Assembly: GCA_947627325.1 (NCBI GenBank)
Contig: CANQVO010000001.1
Span: 213,767-277,766, forward strand
Direction: 5' to 3'
Origin: an uncultured Oscillospiraceae bacterium
GTDB lineage: Bacteria > Bacillota > Clostridia > Oscillospirales > Oscillospiraceae
DNA length: 64,000 nt
In this document: positions 16,672 through 26,000 of the stretch, in pieces
Layout: each line of letters opens with the position of its first letter
Numbering within the stretch: the first letter of the stretch is position 1
Translations under genes and position numbers: made by a program
The notes under the pieces: model-generated
Databases searched by the model: none
What the model saw: the letters and a program-made list of their open reading frames with translations, nothing else
What the model was told of the DNA's origin: nothing

Positions 16672-17892
16672 GTGAGCCTGCATATTGAAAACGAAGCCGC
16701 CCGTTGTCTGGGCTGTAAGGTGCCTATGTGCCAAAAGGGCTGTCCCGTCAGCACCCCCATCCCCCAGGTCATCGGCCTTTTTAAGGAGAACAAGGTCATG
16801 GAGGCGGGCAAGGTCCTCTTTGAGAACAACCCCCTGAGCTTTATGTGCGCCACCGTCTGCGACCACGGCTCCCAGTGCTACGGCCACTGCGTCCTGGGCA
16901 AGAAGGGCATCCCGGTACAGTTCTTCGAGATCGAAAAATTCGTCTCCGACACCTATCTGGCCCGGATGAAGTACGAGCGCGCGCCCTCCAACGGCAAGAG
17001 CGTGGCCGTCATCGGCTGCGGCCCCGCCGGGATGACGGCGGCCATCGTCCTGGCCAAGAACGGCTACGACGTGACCATCTTTGAGAGCAAGGACATGATC
17101 GGCGGCATGACCCAGTACGGCATCCCCGAGTTCCGCCTGGGCCACCCGGTCTTCGTCCGCTACAAAAAGCTATTGCTCAGCCTGGGCATCAAGGTCCGGC
17201 CCAACACCACCATCGGCGGCGCGCTGAAGATCGAGGACCTGTTCCGGGACGGCTACGCCTCCATCTTCGTGGGCACCGGCGCCTGGCGGCCCCGCACCCT
17301 GAACATCCAGGGCGAGAGCCTGGCCCACGTTCACTACGGCATCTCCTACCTGGAGAACCCCTCCCACCACGACCTGGGCACCGACGTGGTCATCATCGGC
17401 ATGGGCAACGTGGCCATGGACGTGGCCCGCACCGCCTTCCGGGGCGGCGCGCAGAACGTCACCTTGGTGTCCAACAGCCTCCACGCCACCGCCAGCGAGC
17501 ACGAGATGGACTACACCCGCCTGGACGGGGCGGAGTTCGTCTACGGCAAGTCGGTCACCCGCATCACCGAGAAGGGCCCCATGTTCCGCACCGTCCTCTT
17601 TGACGACGATGGCAACGTCACCGGCTTTGCCGACGACGAGGCGCTCATGCCCGCCACCGCGGTGGTCATCGCCGTGAGCCAGATGCCCAAGGACAAGCTG
17701 ATCCAGTCCACCTATCACCTGGAGGGCAACGACCGGGGCCTGCTGGTGGTGGACGAGAACTCCATGACCACCCGGGAGGGCGTCTTCGCCGCCGGGGACG
17801 TGGTCACCGGGCCCAAGACGGTGGTCCACGCCGTGGCCGGCGCCAAAAAGGCCGCCGAGGCCATGATGCGCTACATGGAGCAGAACGGCTGA
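16672..17892 (+). CDS. FAD/NAD(P)-dependent oxidoreductase, GltD-like
   Basis: 406 aa from GTG 16672 (SD AAAGGAG), with a TATAAT at 16619-16624. The N-terminus has the two Cys groups of the GltD/DPD iron-sulfur domain (C12, C15, C20, C24 and C59, C63, C69, C73). An FAD fold VAVIGCGPAGMTAA (about 109-122) and a second Rossmann motif VVIIGMGNVAMDVA follow. This is the small-subunit type that passes electrons from NAD(P)H to a partner. No large glutamate synthase subunit is next to it, so the acceptor is unknown. It could also be an NfnB- or PreT-like protein. Confidence 0.8.
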   Translation: MSLHIENEAARCLGCKVPMCQKGCPVSTPIPQVIGLFKENKVMEAGKVLFENNPLSFMCATVCDHGSQCYGHCVLGKKGIPVQFFEIEKFVSDTYLARMKYERAPSNGKSVAVIGCGPAGMTAAIVLAKNGYDVTIFESKDMIGGMTQYGIPEFRLGHPVFVRYKKLLLSLGIKVRPNTTIGGALKIEDLFRDGYASIFVGTGAWRPRTLNIQGESLAHVHYGISYLENPSHHDLGTDVVIIGMGNVAMDVARTAFRGGAQNVTLVSNSLHATASEHEMDYTRLDGAEFVYGKSVTRITEKGPMFRTVLFDDDGNVTGFADDEALMPATAVVIAVSQMPKDKLIQSTYHLEGNDRGLLVVDENSMTTREGVFAAGDVVTGPKTVVHAVAGAKKAAEAMMRYMEQNG

Positions 17893-17895
17893 TCG

Positions 17896-17965
17896 CCCCC
17901 GGCGCGGGGCAAAGCCGGCGCGGGGCAAGGCCGGCGCAGGGCAAGGCCGGCGCAGGCGAAAGGCG
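17896..17965. repeat. Tandem 16-bp repeat after the GltD-like gene
   Basis: Three and a half copies of a 16-bp unit of the form CGGCGCGGGGCAAGGC directly after the stop codon. The copies differ at one or two bases. There is no spacer sequence between units, so it is not a CRISPR. Confidence 0.75.
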
Positions 17966-18464
17966 CGCGGCACATACGACATTTGCGAGCAAAATCAGGG
18001 CGGGGCACGCTATGTGCCCTGCCCTGTTGTTTATCTGGCTATTTCCCGGGGAAGTTCAGTTTCTTTCCGGGGGTCAAAGTTTGTCCTCTCGACGAGGGGT
18101 TGCTCCTTTTTGTCCGTAAGGCAAAGTTTGTCCTCTCAACAGAGGGTTGGTGATTGCCCACACTGGGCAAAGGTCGCGCCTGCCCGGCGCGGGGGCCAAA
18201 CCCATTTTCTTTTTCTTTGCGAAGAAAAAGAAAACGGTTTTGGATGCCAAAAGAAAAAGAAGGGGCTATGATTGTTGCCCCTTCTTCTTCCACTCGGCGG
18301 CCCGGATTGACAGGATTGGTAGTGGAAGATGCCGCCACTGGGCGGCACAATGCCGTCCCGGGAATAGAGTAGTTCTTCTATTGCTCACGCCGCGGCCGCC
18401 TCTGGGGCAAAGGACTGTGAGGTGGCTTGAACGAGGCCGGGGGCGGTGTTCCTCTCCGTTGGTG
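17966..18464. repeat. Repeat-rich intergenic spacer
   Basis: No convincing gene. In order it holds the terminator element (17996-18070), two direct repeats of 28 bp (18075-18102 and 18122-18149, both beginning CAAAGTTTGTCCTCTC and differing at few bases), a 13-bp perfect pyrimidine/purine hairpin (18205-18217 with 18222-18234, loop TGCG) followed by a second AAAGAAAAAGAAG run, and 110 bp with nothing visible. Open frames in it on the minus strand have no SD and low-complexity translations. It resembles a scar or a nest of small non-autonomous repeats. Confidence 0.65.
17996..18032 (+). terminator. Terminator of the GltD-like gene, part of a dispersed element
   Basis: Stem CAGGGCGGGGCAC / GTGCCCTGCCCTG with one G-T pair, loop GCTAT, then TTGTTT. 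The hairpin and the 45 bp after it are closely similar to 20799-20870, so it belongs to a short dispersed repeat. Confidence 0.7.
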
Positions 18465-19052
18465 TTACTTTTGGTTTTTTATGAAGGAGAGCAGGGCGTT
18501 GCTGAATTGGGTCAGTTCATTCTGCGCCAAAATGTCCGTGGCGGTATCGGAAAAGCAGGTCAGGGTATAGTGGATACCCGCGTAGCAGAAGGAATGGGTC
18601 GCAAGGAAGATGGGGGGCAGATCCGGGTCATACCCCGAGAGATATTTTGTGCTGTTCAGAAGGTTGGGGGTATAGTCAAAGCTGGCCAGCCAGGTCTCTT
18701 TTGTCGGCATGGGGAGGTCGCTGTAAGAGACGTTGAGCAGGATCACCACATTTTTCTCCGTACTTTTATACACGAAAACCTTGGTGCGAAGGTCAAAGGT
18801 ATCATCCTCCGCTTGCTGGGGGAGCGCCATCGTCAGATCCATGTTGTTTTTGCTCAAGATCTCCTGATAGCCGCTTGCCGAGAATCCATCCCCGATCGCC
18901 CCGCTCAGCGACAGGAAATCCTCTTCGCTGACGTTCCCGGCCCCGCCGGGGCTCCGGGCCAGCAGAATGAAATTGAAAAGCAGCGATACAAGAAACAGCG
19001 CGGCCAATATCCATGTGAACCATTTGCTCCTGAGCGGCAACTTCATATCCAT
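18465..19052 (-). CDS. Single-pass membrane protein of unknown function
   Basis: 195 aa, ATG 19052 with SD GAGAGGGAG. A TM helix at about 12-33 (FTWILAALFLVSLLFNFILL) is preceded by basic residues, so the 160-residue remainder should be outside the cell. That part has no motif I recognise (segments DLTMALPQQAEDDTF, FDYTPNLLNSTKYL). It is divergent from the ECF sigma gene across 280 bp, which suggests but does not prove a link to the stress response encoded there. Confidence 0.7.
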   Translation of the reverse strand: MDMKLPLRSKWFTWILAALFLVSLLFNFILLARSPGGAGNVSEEDFLSLSGAIGDGFSASGYQEILSKNNMDLTMALPQQAEDDTFDLRTKVFVYKSTEKNVVILLNVSYSDLPMPTKETWLASFDYTPNLLNSTKYLSGYDPDLPPIFLATHSFCYAGIHYTLTCFSDTATDILAQNELTQFSNALLSFIKNQK

Positions 19053-19334
19053 GTTTTTTCTCCCTCTCTGTCATGTAATTCGGGCTTTGCTGGCGCCCCC
19101 TGTTTGTTGGACGCGATGTTACCTCTCCCTCCTCCAAAAATAGATATGTTATGACCGCCCTGTTTTGTTGCGTCCTTTTCCAAATTTTTTAGACCCCGGG
19201 CAAAACAAGCGCGGCCGGAGGCTGTTCCGCCCTGCCGCGTTGATGATCGGTTCGGCTTTTTCTTCCATTTTGGATAAAAGATGATATAATATCCGCATAT
19301 ACGTCAACGCAGTCGCGGTATGGGAGGTGAACAC

Positions 19335-19820
19335 ATGGCACAGGCTTGGAACGACTGGATCGGCTCTATCTATCAGGCGGCCTATGGGCGTATGTGCCGT
19401 GTGGCCTACCGCCTGACAGGCAATTTTGAGACCGCGCGGGAGCTGGTCCAGGACGCCTTCCTGCTGACGCTTTTTCACAAGGAGGAGCTTTTGGCCCACC
19501 CGAAGCCGGAGGCATGGCTCATGCTCACCTTGGTCAACTTATGCAAAAATGAAAATCGGCGGCTGTCAACTCAGGAGATTTCTATGGAAGTTCTATTTAA
19601 TGTTCCTGCACTAAAAGACGATCATGACATTGAAGAGTGGCTCCCCGCGAAATTGTCCGAGAGGGAGCGAACGGTCCTGATCTGGTACTTTCAGGACCGC
19701 CTGGACTATCGGGAGATTGCGGATCGCTTGGGCATCTCGGAAAGCGGGAGCAGAAGCTGTGTGTTTCGGGCCGTCGCGAAATGCAGAAAGCTGCTCGGCC
19801 CGGAAGATCTCTCCCCGTGA
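19335..19820 (+). CDS. ECF-type RNA polymerase sigma factor
   Basis: 161 aa from ATG 19335 (SD GGGAGGTGA); an in-frame ATG at 19320 lacks an SD. Region 2 is visible in YRLTGNFETARELVQDAFLL and region 4 in LDYREIADRLGISESGSRSCVFRA, with the acidic ERERTVLIWYFQDRL before it. The size and two-domain structure are those of extracytoplasmic-function sigma factors. It is followed after 61 bp by a gene for a protein with a central TM helix, the usual sigma/anti-sigma order, so it is likely controlled by that protein. Confidence 0.85.
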   Translation: MAQAWNDWIGSIYQAAYGRMCRVAYRLTGNFETARELVQDAFLLTLFHKEELLAHPKPEAWLMLTLVNLCKNENRRLSTQEISMEVLFNVPALKDDHDIEEWLPAKLSERERTVLIWYFQDRLDYREIADRLGISESGSRSCVFRAVAKCRKLLGPEDLSP

Positions 19821-19881
19821 CCCGCGGCAAAGCAGATCCTTCCAGGCATAAACGAAGGGCAGAAAGGAGGCGGGAGATCAT

Positions 19882-20742
19882 ATGAAACGGCCATCTTCAC
19901 AAAAAGAGCCCGGCGGGGATGGGCTGTCAGCGGAGCGGTTTGAGGCCATGTCTCCGATCGAATTGGCCCATGATTTGGAGCGGATGCTGGATACCATGAC
20001 GGAGGAAAGCTACGATCCGGACGCCATCGACGCCTGTCTGGACGCGCTGGACCGCAAGGCTCCTATGCCGGAGGCGCCCAACGCGCGGGAGGCGTTTCAG
20101 GCGTTTCAGGAAAAGCTCCAGTCCGCTTCGCCTGACCCTGACCCGAAAGCGGCCCCTGTCAACACCGCCAAGCGCCGCCCCTATCAGCGGGCGATTGTCG
20201 CCATCGCCGCCGCCATCGTCCTCGTCTTTACGATCATGCTGGGAGCGCAGGCCGCGGGGTTCGATGTGTTTGGCAATCTGGCCCGCTGGACGGACGAGGT
20301 GTTTTTCTTCATCCCATCTCACAGGGAAAACCCGCATACCTCGGAATTTTCCGCTGTGTTTCAGGAGGCCCTTGAGGAGCAGGAACTGCCGAAAGAACTT
20401 GCGCCCACATGGTTCCCCGATGGATTTACCGCAGGCGATCCGGAAGTTTGGGATGATGATGTGAGCAAGACTGTGGAGCTTGCATTTGTAAACCCCGAAG
20501 GAAAAGGCTTTTTTGTCAGCGTTGACTACTACAAGGAAGCCGGATCTATTGGAGCGCTTCCCTTTGAAAAGGATGCTGCCGATGTGGAGCCATATACCAG
20601 TAATGGTAGGACATTTTATATCATGTCAAATGTAAATACGAACACGGCCGCATGGGCCGACGAAAATTTGGTGACAACCATACGAGGTAAACTTTCCGTG
20701 GAAGAGATCAAGACGATCATCGACTCCATCGGAGGTTCATGA
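19882..20742 (+). CDS. Anti-sigma-like membrane protein with a C-terminal DUF4367-type domain
   Basis: 286 aa, SD AGAAAGGAGG. The cytoplasmic part (1-100) is acidic and helical, with no HxxxCxxC zinc motif. A TM helix lies at about 104-126 (IVAIAAAIVLVFTIMLGAQAAG). The external part ends with a region matching the DUF4367 pattern, with a GRTFYIMSNVNTNTAAW core. In Firmicutes such proteins follow ECF sigma genes and are thought to hold the sigma factor at the membrane. Direct inhibition is inferred from gene order. Confidence 0.7.
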   Translation: MKRPSSQKEPGGDGLSAERFEAMSPIELAHDLERMLDTMTEESYDPDAIDACLDALDRKAPMPEAPNAREAFQAFQEKLQSASPDPDPKAAPVNTAKRRPYQRAIVAIAAAIVLVFTIMLGAQAAGFDVFGNLARWTDEVFFFIPSHRENPHTSEFSAVFQEALEEQELPKELAPTWFPDGFTAGDPEVWDDDVSKTVELAFVNPEGKGFFVSVDYYKEAGSIGALPFEKDAADVEPYTSNGRTFYIMSNVNTNTAAWADENLVTTIRGKLSVEEIKTIIDSIGGS

Positions 20743-20798
20743 ACGTCGTTCCCTCCGCGCCTCACCTCCATGAACGATCCACCCAACAACAAGGCGGG

Positions 20799-20829
20799 GC
20801 GCACTATGCACCCCGCCCTGATTTTGATC
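20799..20829 (+). terminator. Terminator of the sigma/anti-sigma operon, second copy of the dispersed element
   Basis: Stem GGCGGGGCGCA / TGCACCCCGCC with a short loop, then TGATTTTGAT. It is closely similar to 17996-18032, and the similarity continues through CTATTTCCCGGGGAA to about 20870. Confidence 0.65.
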
Positions 20830-20873
20830 CGCCTATTTCCCGGGGAATCTCAGCCGCTTTTCGGGGCCCACGT

Positions 20874-21275
20874 CTACCCCGGCCCCCACGTCAGGGGCAA
20901 GCTCCCCCCGGGGCCGTGGGTGTGGACTACGGCTCCGCCGGGATACCAGTCCACCCCCGTGATGGCGGCGTCCGCCAGCGCGTGGGTCCGCTCCAAAAGC
21001 CGCTCCTCCCCCTCCGGCGAGATCAGAACAAAATCCCACCCCGACGCGCCGCGGGGCTCATCTTCTCTCCACCGGCGGACCTCCAGCGTCAGCTCGGCGT
21101 CCGGGGCCTGGTAGGCGGTGGTTTTCGTGTAGACCCGCGTCTCTTCCTGGCCCCGGATGACCCACAGCGCCAGGCCCAGGAGCAGGCCGCCCGCCAGCAG
21201 TATCATCAAAATGGCGCAGACAGCGCGCGTGTGGAGGATAGATCTTTCAAACCTTCCGTTCCCCGTCCCGTCCAT
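20874..21275 (-). CDS. Small membrane protein of unknown function, possibly frameshifted at its 3' end
   Basis: 133 aa from ATG 21275 (SD GGGGGAG). A TM helix at about 16-38 (VCAILMILLAGGLLLGLALWVI) is followed by an external beta-rich domain (TLEVRRWREDEP, GWDFVLISPEGEERLLERT). The reading frame stops at 20874 soon after a run of six G. In another frame the sequence continues to 20833 and ends EKRLRFPGK, similar to a frame end at 18039 (KKLNFPGK). A single-base slip in the G-run would join the two, so the real C-terminus is uncertain. Confidence 0.6.
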   Translation of the reverse strand: MDGTGNGRFERSILHTRAVCAILMILLAGGLLLGLALWVIRGQEETRVYTKTTAYQAPDAELTLEVRRWREDEPRGASGWDFVLISPEGEERLLERTHALADAAITGVDWYPGGAVVHTHGPGGSLPLTWGPG

Positions 21276-21461
21276 CCAACTCCCCCTATCCGCCGCTGAT
21301 ATCATCTCAGCGACATCATAACAAATTTTACAAAGCATTTCAAGCGCCGAAGAAGGCCGCGCCAAATTACTTTGGTTCCGCATCTATAATATACATATAA
21401 CGACTTTCGGCAAGAAAACGCAACACCCAGATCACGACAAAAAATGCGCCCTTTCGGGCAC

Positions 21462-21491
21462 AAAAAAGCGCCCCGGGTGGGCCCGGGGCGC
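21462..21491 (-). terminator. Terminator at the end of the long ftsE-addBA-GH43 gene run
   Basis: Perfect 10-bp stem GCGCCCCGGG / CCCGGGGCGC, loop TGGG, with six T on the minus strand. It lies 5 bp beyond the GH43 stop. Confidence 0.9.
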
Positions 21492-21495
21492 GGGG

Positions 21496-23040
21496 TTATT
21501 TTGTGAAGGTCACGCGGTGGAAGAGGGCGTGGCCGCCGGGGCGGTTGTGGAGGTTGCGGGCGAAGAGGGCGGGGCGGGCGGCGGACCAGGCGGAGGGGGC
21601 GGCGGGGAGCGCCTCGGGCAGGAGGTGTTCCGCGCCGCCGGGGCCCAGGTAGCCGTAGGTCACGCTGCCCCCCTCCCCAAAGTGGAGCCGCAGGGTGGCC
21701 CGGTCCCCGGGCCAGGGGATGGCGCGGACCAGCGCCTCCTCCGCCGCGCCCCGGGCGGACCGCTCCGTCACCGTGCCCCGGTAGAGGCGCAGCTCGTTAC
21801 CCCCCTCCCCGGCGTGCAGGGCCAGGGCGGAATAGCGGTGGCCCAGCACGGCGATCCCCGCCTCGTCCCCCGCCCCCTCCGCCGCCAGGGTCACCGGGAC
21901 CTCCATGGTGTAGGTCCAGTCCTGGGCCAGTTGGGACAGGACGTTGGGCAGATACCAAAGCAAGCTCTCCCCCCGGGCGCAGGGGAGGATGGCAAGGCGC
22001 AGACCTTTACAGACCTGATACCACTCCTGCTGGGGGTTCGCCTGGAACTGCCACGGCGGGGCCAGCTCCGGGCCCGGGAAGTCGTCGTCGTTGGCGGGGG
22101 TGAAGTCCGCCCCGGGGGCGTTCTTGAGTGGCAAAGGAAATGCCTTTACAGGCTGGCCCACCCCCTCCAGGTTGGGCCGCTCCCCCATAACGGGCCAGCC
22201 GTCCCGCCAGGACATGGGCTGGAGGTGGAGGACCCGGCCATAGACCCCCCGGTCCTGGAAGTGGAAGAACCAGTCCCCGCCGTCGGGGGCGTCCACCCAG
22301 GCCCCCTGGTGGGGGCCGTTGACGTCGGTCTTGCCCTGGTGGAGGACGATCTTGTCCTCGTAGGGCCCCAGGGGGGACTGGGCCCGCAGGACGGTCTGCC
22401 AGCCGGTGCCCACCCCGCCGGCGGGGGCGAAGATGTAGTATTCCTTCGCCCGCTTGTAGAACTTGGGCCCTTCCAGGGTGGGGTGCCGGACCGGGTCGTT
22501 GTACACCATGGTCCCCCCGTCCAGCAGGCGGGAGGCGTCGGGGGCCATCCGGCACACGTCCAGGCGGTGCTTGATGCCACAGCGGCTCCGGGCGTAGGCG
22601 TGGATCAGGTACGCCCTGCCGTCGTCGTCCCAGAGGGGGCAGGGGTCGATCCACCCCTTCCCCGCCCACAGACAGCGCAGGGGGCTCCAGGGGCCGGCGG
22701 GGTCTTGGGCGGTGGTGACGAAGATCCCCTCGTCGGGCAGGGGGACGAAGACGTAAAAAATTCCGTCGTGGTAGCGGATGGCGGGGGCCCAGGTCCCCGC
22801 GCCGTGGGCGGGCAGGGCGTAGCGGGCAAAGGGCAGGGAGGCCACGCACCAGGCGAGCTGCCGCCAGTGGAGCAGGTCCCGGGAGTGGAACAGGGGCACG
22901 CCGGGGAGGTAGGTGAAGGAGGAGGCCACCAGGTAGTAGTCCTCCCCCACCCGGATCACGTCCGGGTCGCTCAGGTCCATCCGCAAGATGGGGTTTTCGT
23001 ACGCCGCCGCCCCCGGCGGGGCGCAGTCATAGAGCCTCAT
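21496..23040 (-). CDS. Glycoside hydrolase family 43 (beta-xylosidase/arabinofuranosidase type)
   Basis: 514 aa from ATG 23040, chosen because the SD AAAGGAGGG is 8 nt upstream; a longer frame overlaps addA. There is no signal peptide, so it is intracellular. The three GH43 acidic residues are visible: Asp25 in LSDPDVIRVGEDYYL, Asp132 in GWIDPCPLWDDDG and Glu190 in TLEGPKFYKR. The C-terminal 200 residues form a second beta-sandwich (ConA-like), as in xylosidase-type GH43. It should release pentoses from imported oligosaccharides. It starts 13 bp after addA, an odd neighbour for a sugar hydrolase. Confidence 0.88.
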   Translation of the reverse strand: MRLYDCAPPGAAAYENPILRMDLSDPDVIRVGEDYYLVASSFTYLPGVPLFHSRDLLHWRQLAWCVASLPFARYALPAHGAGTWAPAIRYHDGIFYVFVPLPDEGIFVTTAQDPAGPWSPLRCLWAGKGWIDPCPLWDDDGRAYLIHAYARSRCGIKHRLDVCRMAPDASRLLDGGTMVYNDPVRHPTLEGPKFYKRAKEYYIFAPAGGVGTGWQTVLRAQSPLGPYEDKIVLHQGKTDVNGPHQGAWVDAPDGGDWFFHFQDRGVYGRVLHLQPMSWRDGWPVMGERPNLEGVGQPVKAFPLPLKNAPGADFTPANDDDFPGPELAPPWQFQANPQQEWYQVCKGLRLAILPCARGESLLWYLPNVLSQLAQDWTYTMEVPVTLAAEGAGDEAGIAVLGHRYSALALHAGEGGNELRLYRGTVTERSARGAAEEALVRAIPWPGDRATLRLHFGEGGSVTYGYLGPGGAEHLLPEALPAAPSAWSAARPALFARNLHNRPGGHALFHRVTFTK

Positions 23041-23053
23041 AGCGGGCCCTCCT

Positions 23054-26000
23054 TTACAGTTCAACGGCCCGGCCCAGGGCGAAGAACCACAGGGCCTTTC
23101 GGGCCACGGGCCGCTCCAGCAGGGCGGACAGGGCGGCGGCGTAGGCCTCAAGCTGGGGGCGGTACGCCTCCGCCCGGGCCGCCACGGTGGCCTCCGTCAC
23201 CCGGTCGCTCTTAAAGTCCACCACCACCAGGCCCGCCGGGGTGTCGAAAAAGCAGTCCACCACGCCCTGGAGCAGCACCGTCTCCCCCGGCGCAAGTTGG
23301 GGCCAATACCGCTCCGCGGGCTCCAGGAGGGAGAACTTGAACTCCCGGCGCAGGCCCTCCCCCGCCCCAAGCGCCTCCCGGCCCAGGGGGGAGCGGAAGA
23401 AGGTGAGAAAAACCTGGGGGTCCACTGCGCCGCGCTGTTGGGGGGTGATGAAGCCCTGGGCGCTGAGGCGGTCCAGCTCCTGGTTCAGTTCCTCCAAGCT
23501 ACCCACCCGGCCGTAGTCCAGATACTGCATCACCAGGTGGTGGGCGGTGCCCCGCTCCCCGGGGGTGAGGCCCTTTTGCAGGGCGAAGTCGGGCCGGTCG
23601 AAGATGGGCTTTTTGGCCAGGGGCGCCGCCTCCTCCTCCACCTCCGCGTCCAGGGCGCGGCCCTTGAGCTGGGTGGCGGTGAGCTTGGAGGGCAGGTCCG
23701 CCGCCGCCCGCCAGGGGTAGCGCCAGGTGTAGTCGGGGACCTGGACCGCCTCGGCCTGGGGCAGGTCGGTCACCTGGCCGCGGGAGGCGGGGCGGCGCTG
23801 GTAGGGCTCCGCGTCGTGGAGCTGGATGTCCCAGGGGAGGCCGAAGTCCGTCCCGGCGGGGGGCAGGTGGACCGGGGGCAGGCCGCACCGGATGGCCCCG
23901 GCCTCAGGCCGGGAGAGGGCGGCGGCCAGGATCCAGTGGCCGGGGGTGGGCATATGGGCCAGGGCCTGGGGCGCTACAGGCAGCTGGGCCTGTTCCAGCA
24001 GGCTCTCCGCCGTCTTCTCCGGGTCCCGCAGGGCGCAGGTGAGGATCAGCTTCTCCCGGGCCCGGGTCAGGGCCACGTACAGCAACCGCAGCTCCTCGCT
24101 GAGCATCTCCTCCTCCAGCTTTTCCGCCACCGCCCAGCGGCAGAGGGTGGGGTAGCGGATGAGCCGCTCCGCGTCCAGGCCCTTGGGGCCCAGGCCCAGC
24201 TCCCGGTGAAAGAGCATGGGCAGGCGGGAGTCGGTGTGGTTGAACTGCTTGCCCAGGCCCCCCACCACCACCACCGGGAATTCAAGCCCCTTGGAGCGGT
24301 GGATGGACAGGATCCGCACCCCGCCGCCGCTCTGGCCGCCGGGGGCGGTGAGGGCCTCCCCCCGGTCCCGGCGGCGGCGCAGGTGGTCCAGAAAGCCGAA
24401 CAGGCCCTTGTGGCCCGCGGCGTCGAATTGCCGGGCACAGTCGTGCAGGGCCAGCAGGTGCTCCCGCCGGGCCTGGCCCCCGGGCATGGAGGCGTACAGC
24501 TCCAAAAGGCCGGTGCGGCAGTAGAGCTCCCAGATCAGCTCAAAGCTCCGCCTGTCCCGGGCCAGCTCCCGCAGGGCGGCCAGGTCGTCCAGCACCTCCC
24601 GGCAGTCGGCCCCGCCGTCCTGGGTCAGGGCGTCGTAAAAACAGCCCTCCCCCCGGCTCCGACCCAGCTGGGCCAGGCGGTCGGGGGTGAAGCCGTAGAG
24701 GGGGGAGCGGAGGACGGCGATGAGGGGCACGTCCTGGCGGGGGTTGTCCAGGATCTCCAGGTAGGACAGGGCCACCGAGATCTCGGGGGTGTCAAAGATG
24801 TCGTCGCCCCCCTCGCTGGCCCAGGGGATGCCCTGCTCCGAGAGGGCGCGGATGTACCGGCCCAGCGCGCCGCCGGGGGAGCGGAGGAGGATGGCCATGT
24901 CCCCGGGCTCCACCGGCCGCCGGCCCCCCTGGCCGTCGTCCACGGGGAAGGCCGTATCCAGCAGGGCGCGCAGGCGCTGGGCGATGAAGCGGGGCTCGGC
25001 CATGGCGTCGTTCCCGTCCAGGTCGTCCTTGGGGTTGGCCAGGACGTGGAGCTCGCAGGCGCGGTCGTCCCGGGGGGGATCCGCCCGGCCCTGGCGCAAC
25101 GCCTCGTCAGGGCCGTAGTCCAGTTCTCCCAGCTCCCGGCTCATCAGGTTGGAGAAGAGGAAGTTGACGCAGTCGATGACCTCGGCCCCACAGCGGAAGT
25201 TCTCCCCCAGGATGACCTTTCGGCCCTGGCCGGGCTGGGCGTCCCGGGCGGGGGGATAGGCGCGGTATTTTTCCAAAAAGATGGTGGGGTCGGCCAGGCG
25301 GAAGCGGTAGATGGACTGCTTCACGTCCCCCACCATAAAGAGGTTGCCCCGCTCCCTGGTCAAGGCGTCGAAGATGGCGTTTTGCACCTGGTTGGTGTCC
25401 TGGTACTCGTCCACCATCACCTCCTCGAACCGCTGTCCCCACTCCTGGGCGGCCTGGGGGTGGTCGGTGAGCAATTTGAGGGTCAGGTGCTCCAGGTCGT
25501 TGAAGTCCAGCACGTTCCTCTTGGCCTTCGCCTTGGCGTAGGCGTCGGACAGCTGGCCGATCAGGGCCAGCAGGGCCTTGGCCGCCGGGGCGGTCAGGGC
25601 CATCTGCTCCAAAAGCTGGGCGCTGGTGAAGGCCAGGGGCTCCAGGCCCTTGGCAAGCTGGCTCTTGCACTGCTCCCGCAGGGCCTTGACCCGCTGGGCC
25701 AGGTCGGGGTCGGGGCACTTGGCGGAGGAGCCCAGCCGGGGGAACTGGGGGATCAGGGCCTCCTCCCAGCACCGGGCCCCGGCCAGCCGGGCCAGGTCGT
25801 CCACGGTGGCCTGAAGGCTGGGGCAATAGGCCGCCACCCCCTCCCGGCACTCCTCCAGCGCCGGGGTGAGCCGGCTGTGCCAGTATGCGGCAAGGCTCCT
25901 GGCCCGCCCCAGCAGATAGGCCCCCCAGGGGGTCTGGGCCGCGTCCTCCACCCCGGACAGATCCCAGGCGGCCCCCTGCTCTCTCAGCCACCGGGCTGGG

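Noticed and set aside
17896..17965. Possible CRISPR array
   Set aside because: Units of 16 bp adjoin each other with no spacers. No cas gene is in the window.
18039..18350. Minus-strand open frame of about 100 codons in the repeat-rich spacer
   Set aside because: No SD, low-complexity Lys/Phe/Ser-rich translation produced by the hairpin repeats; only its FPGK end resembles another frame.
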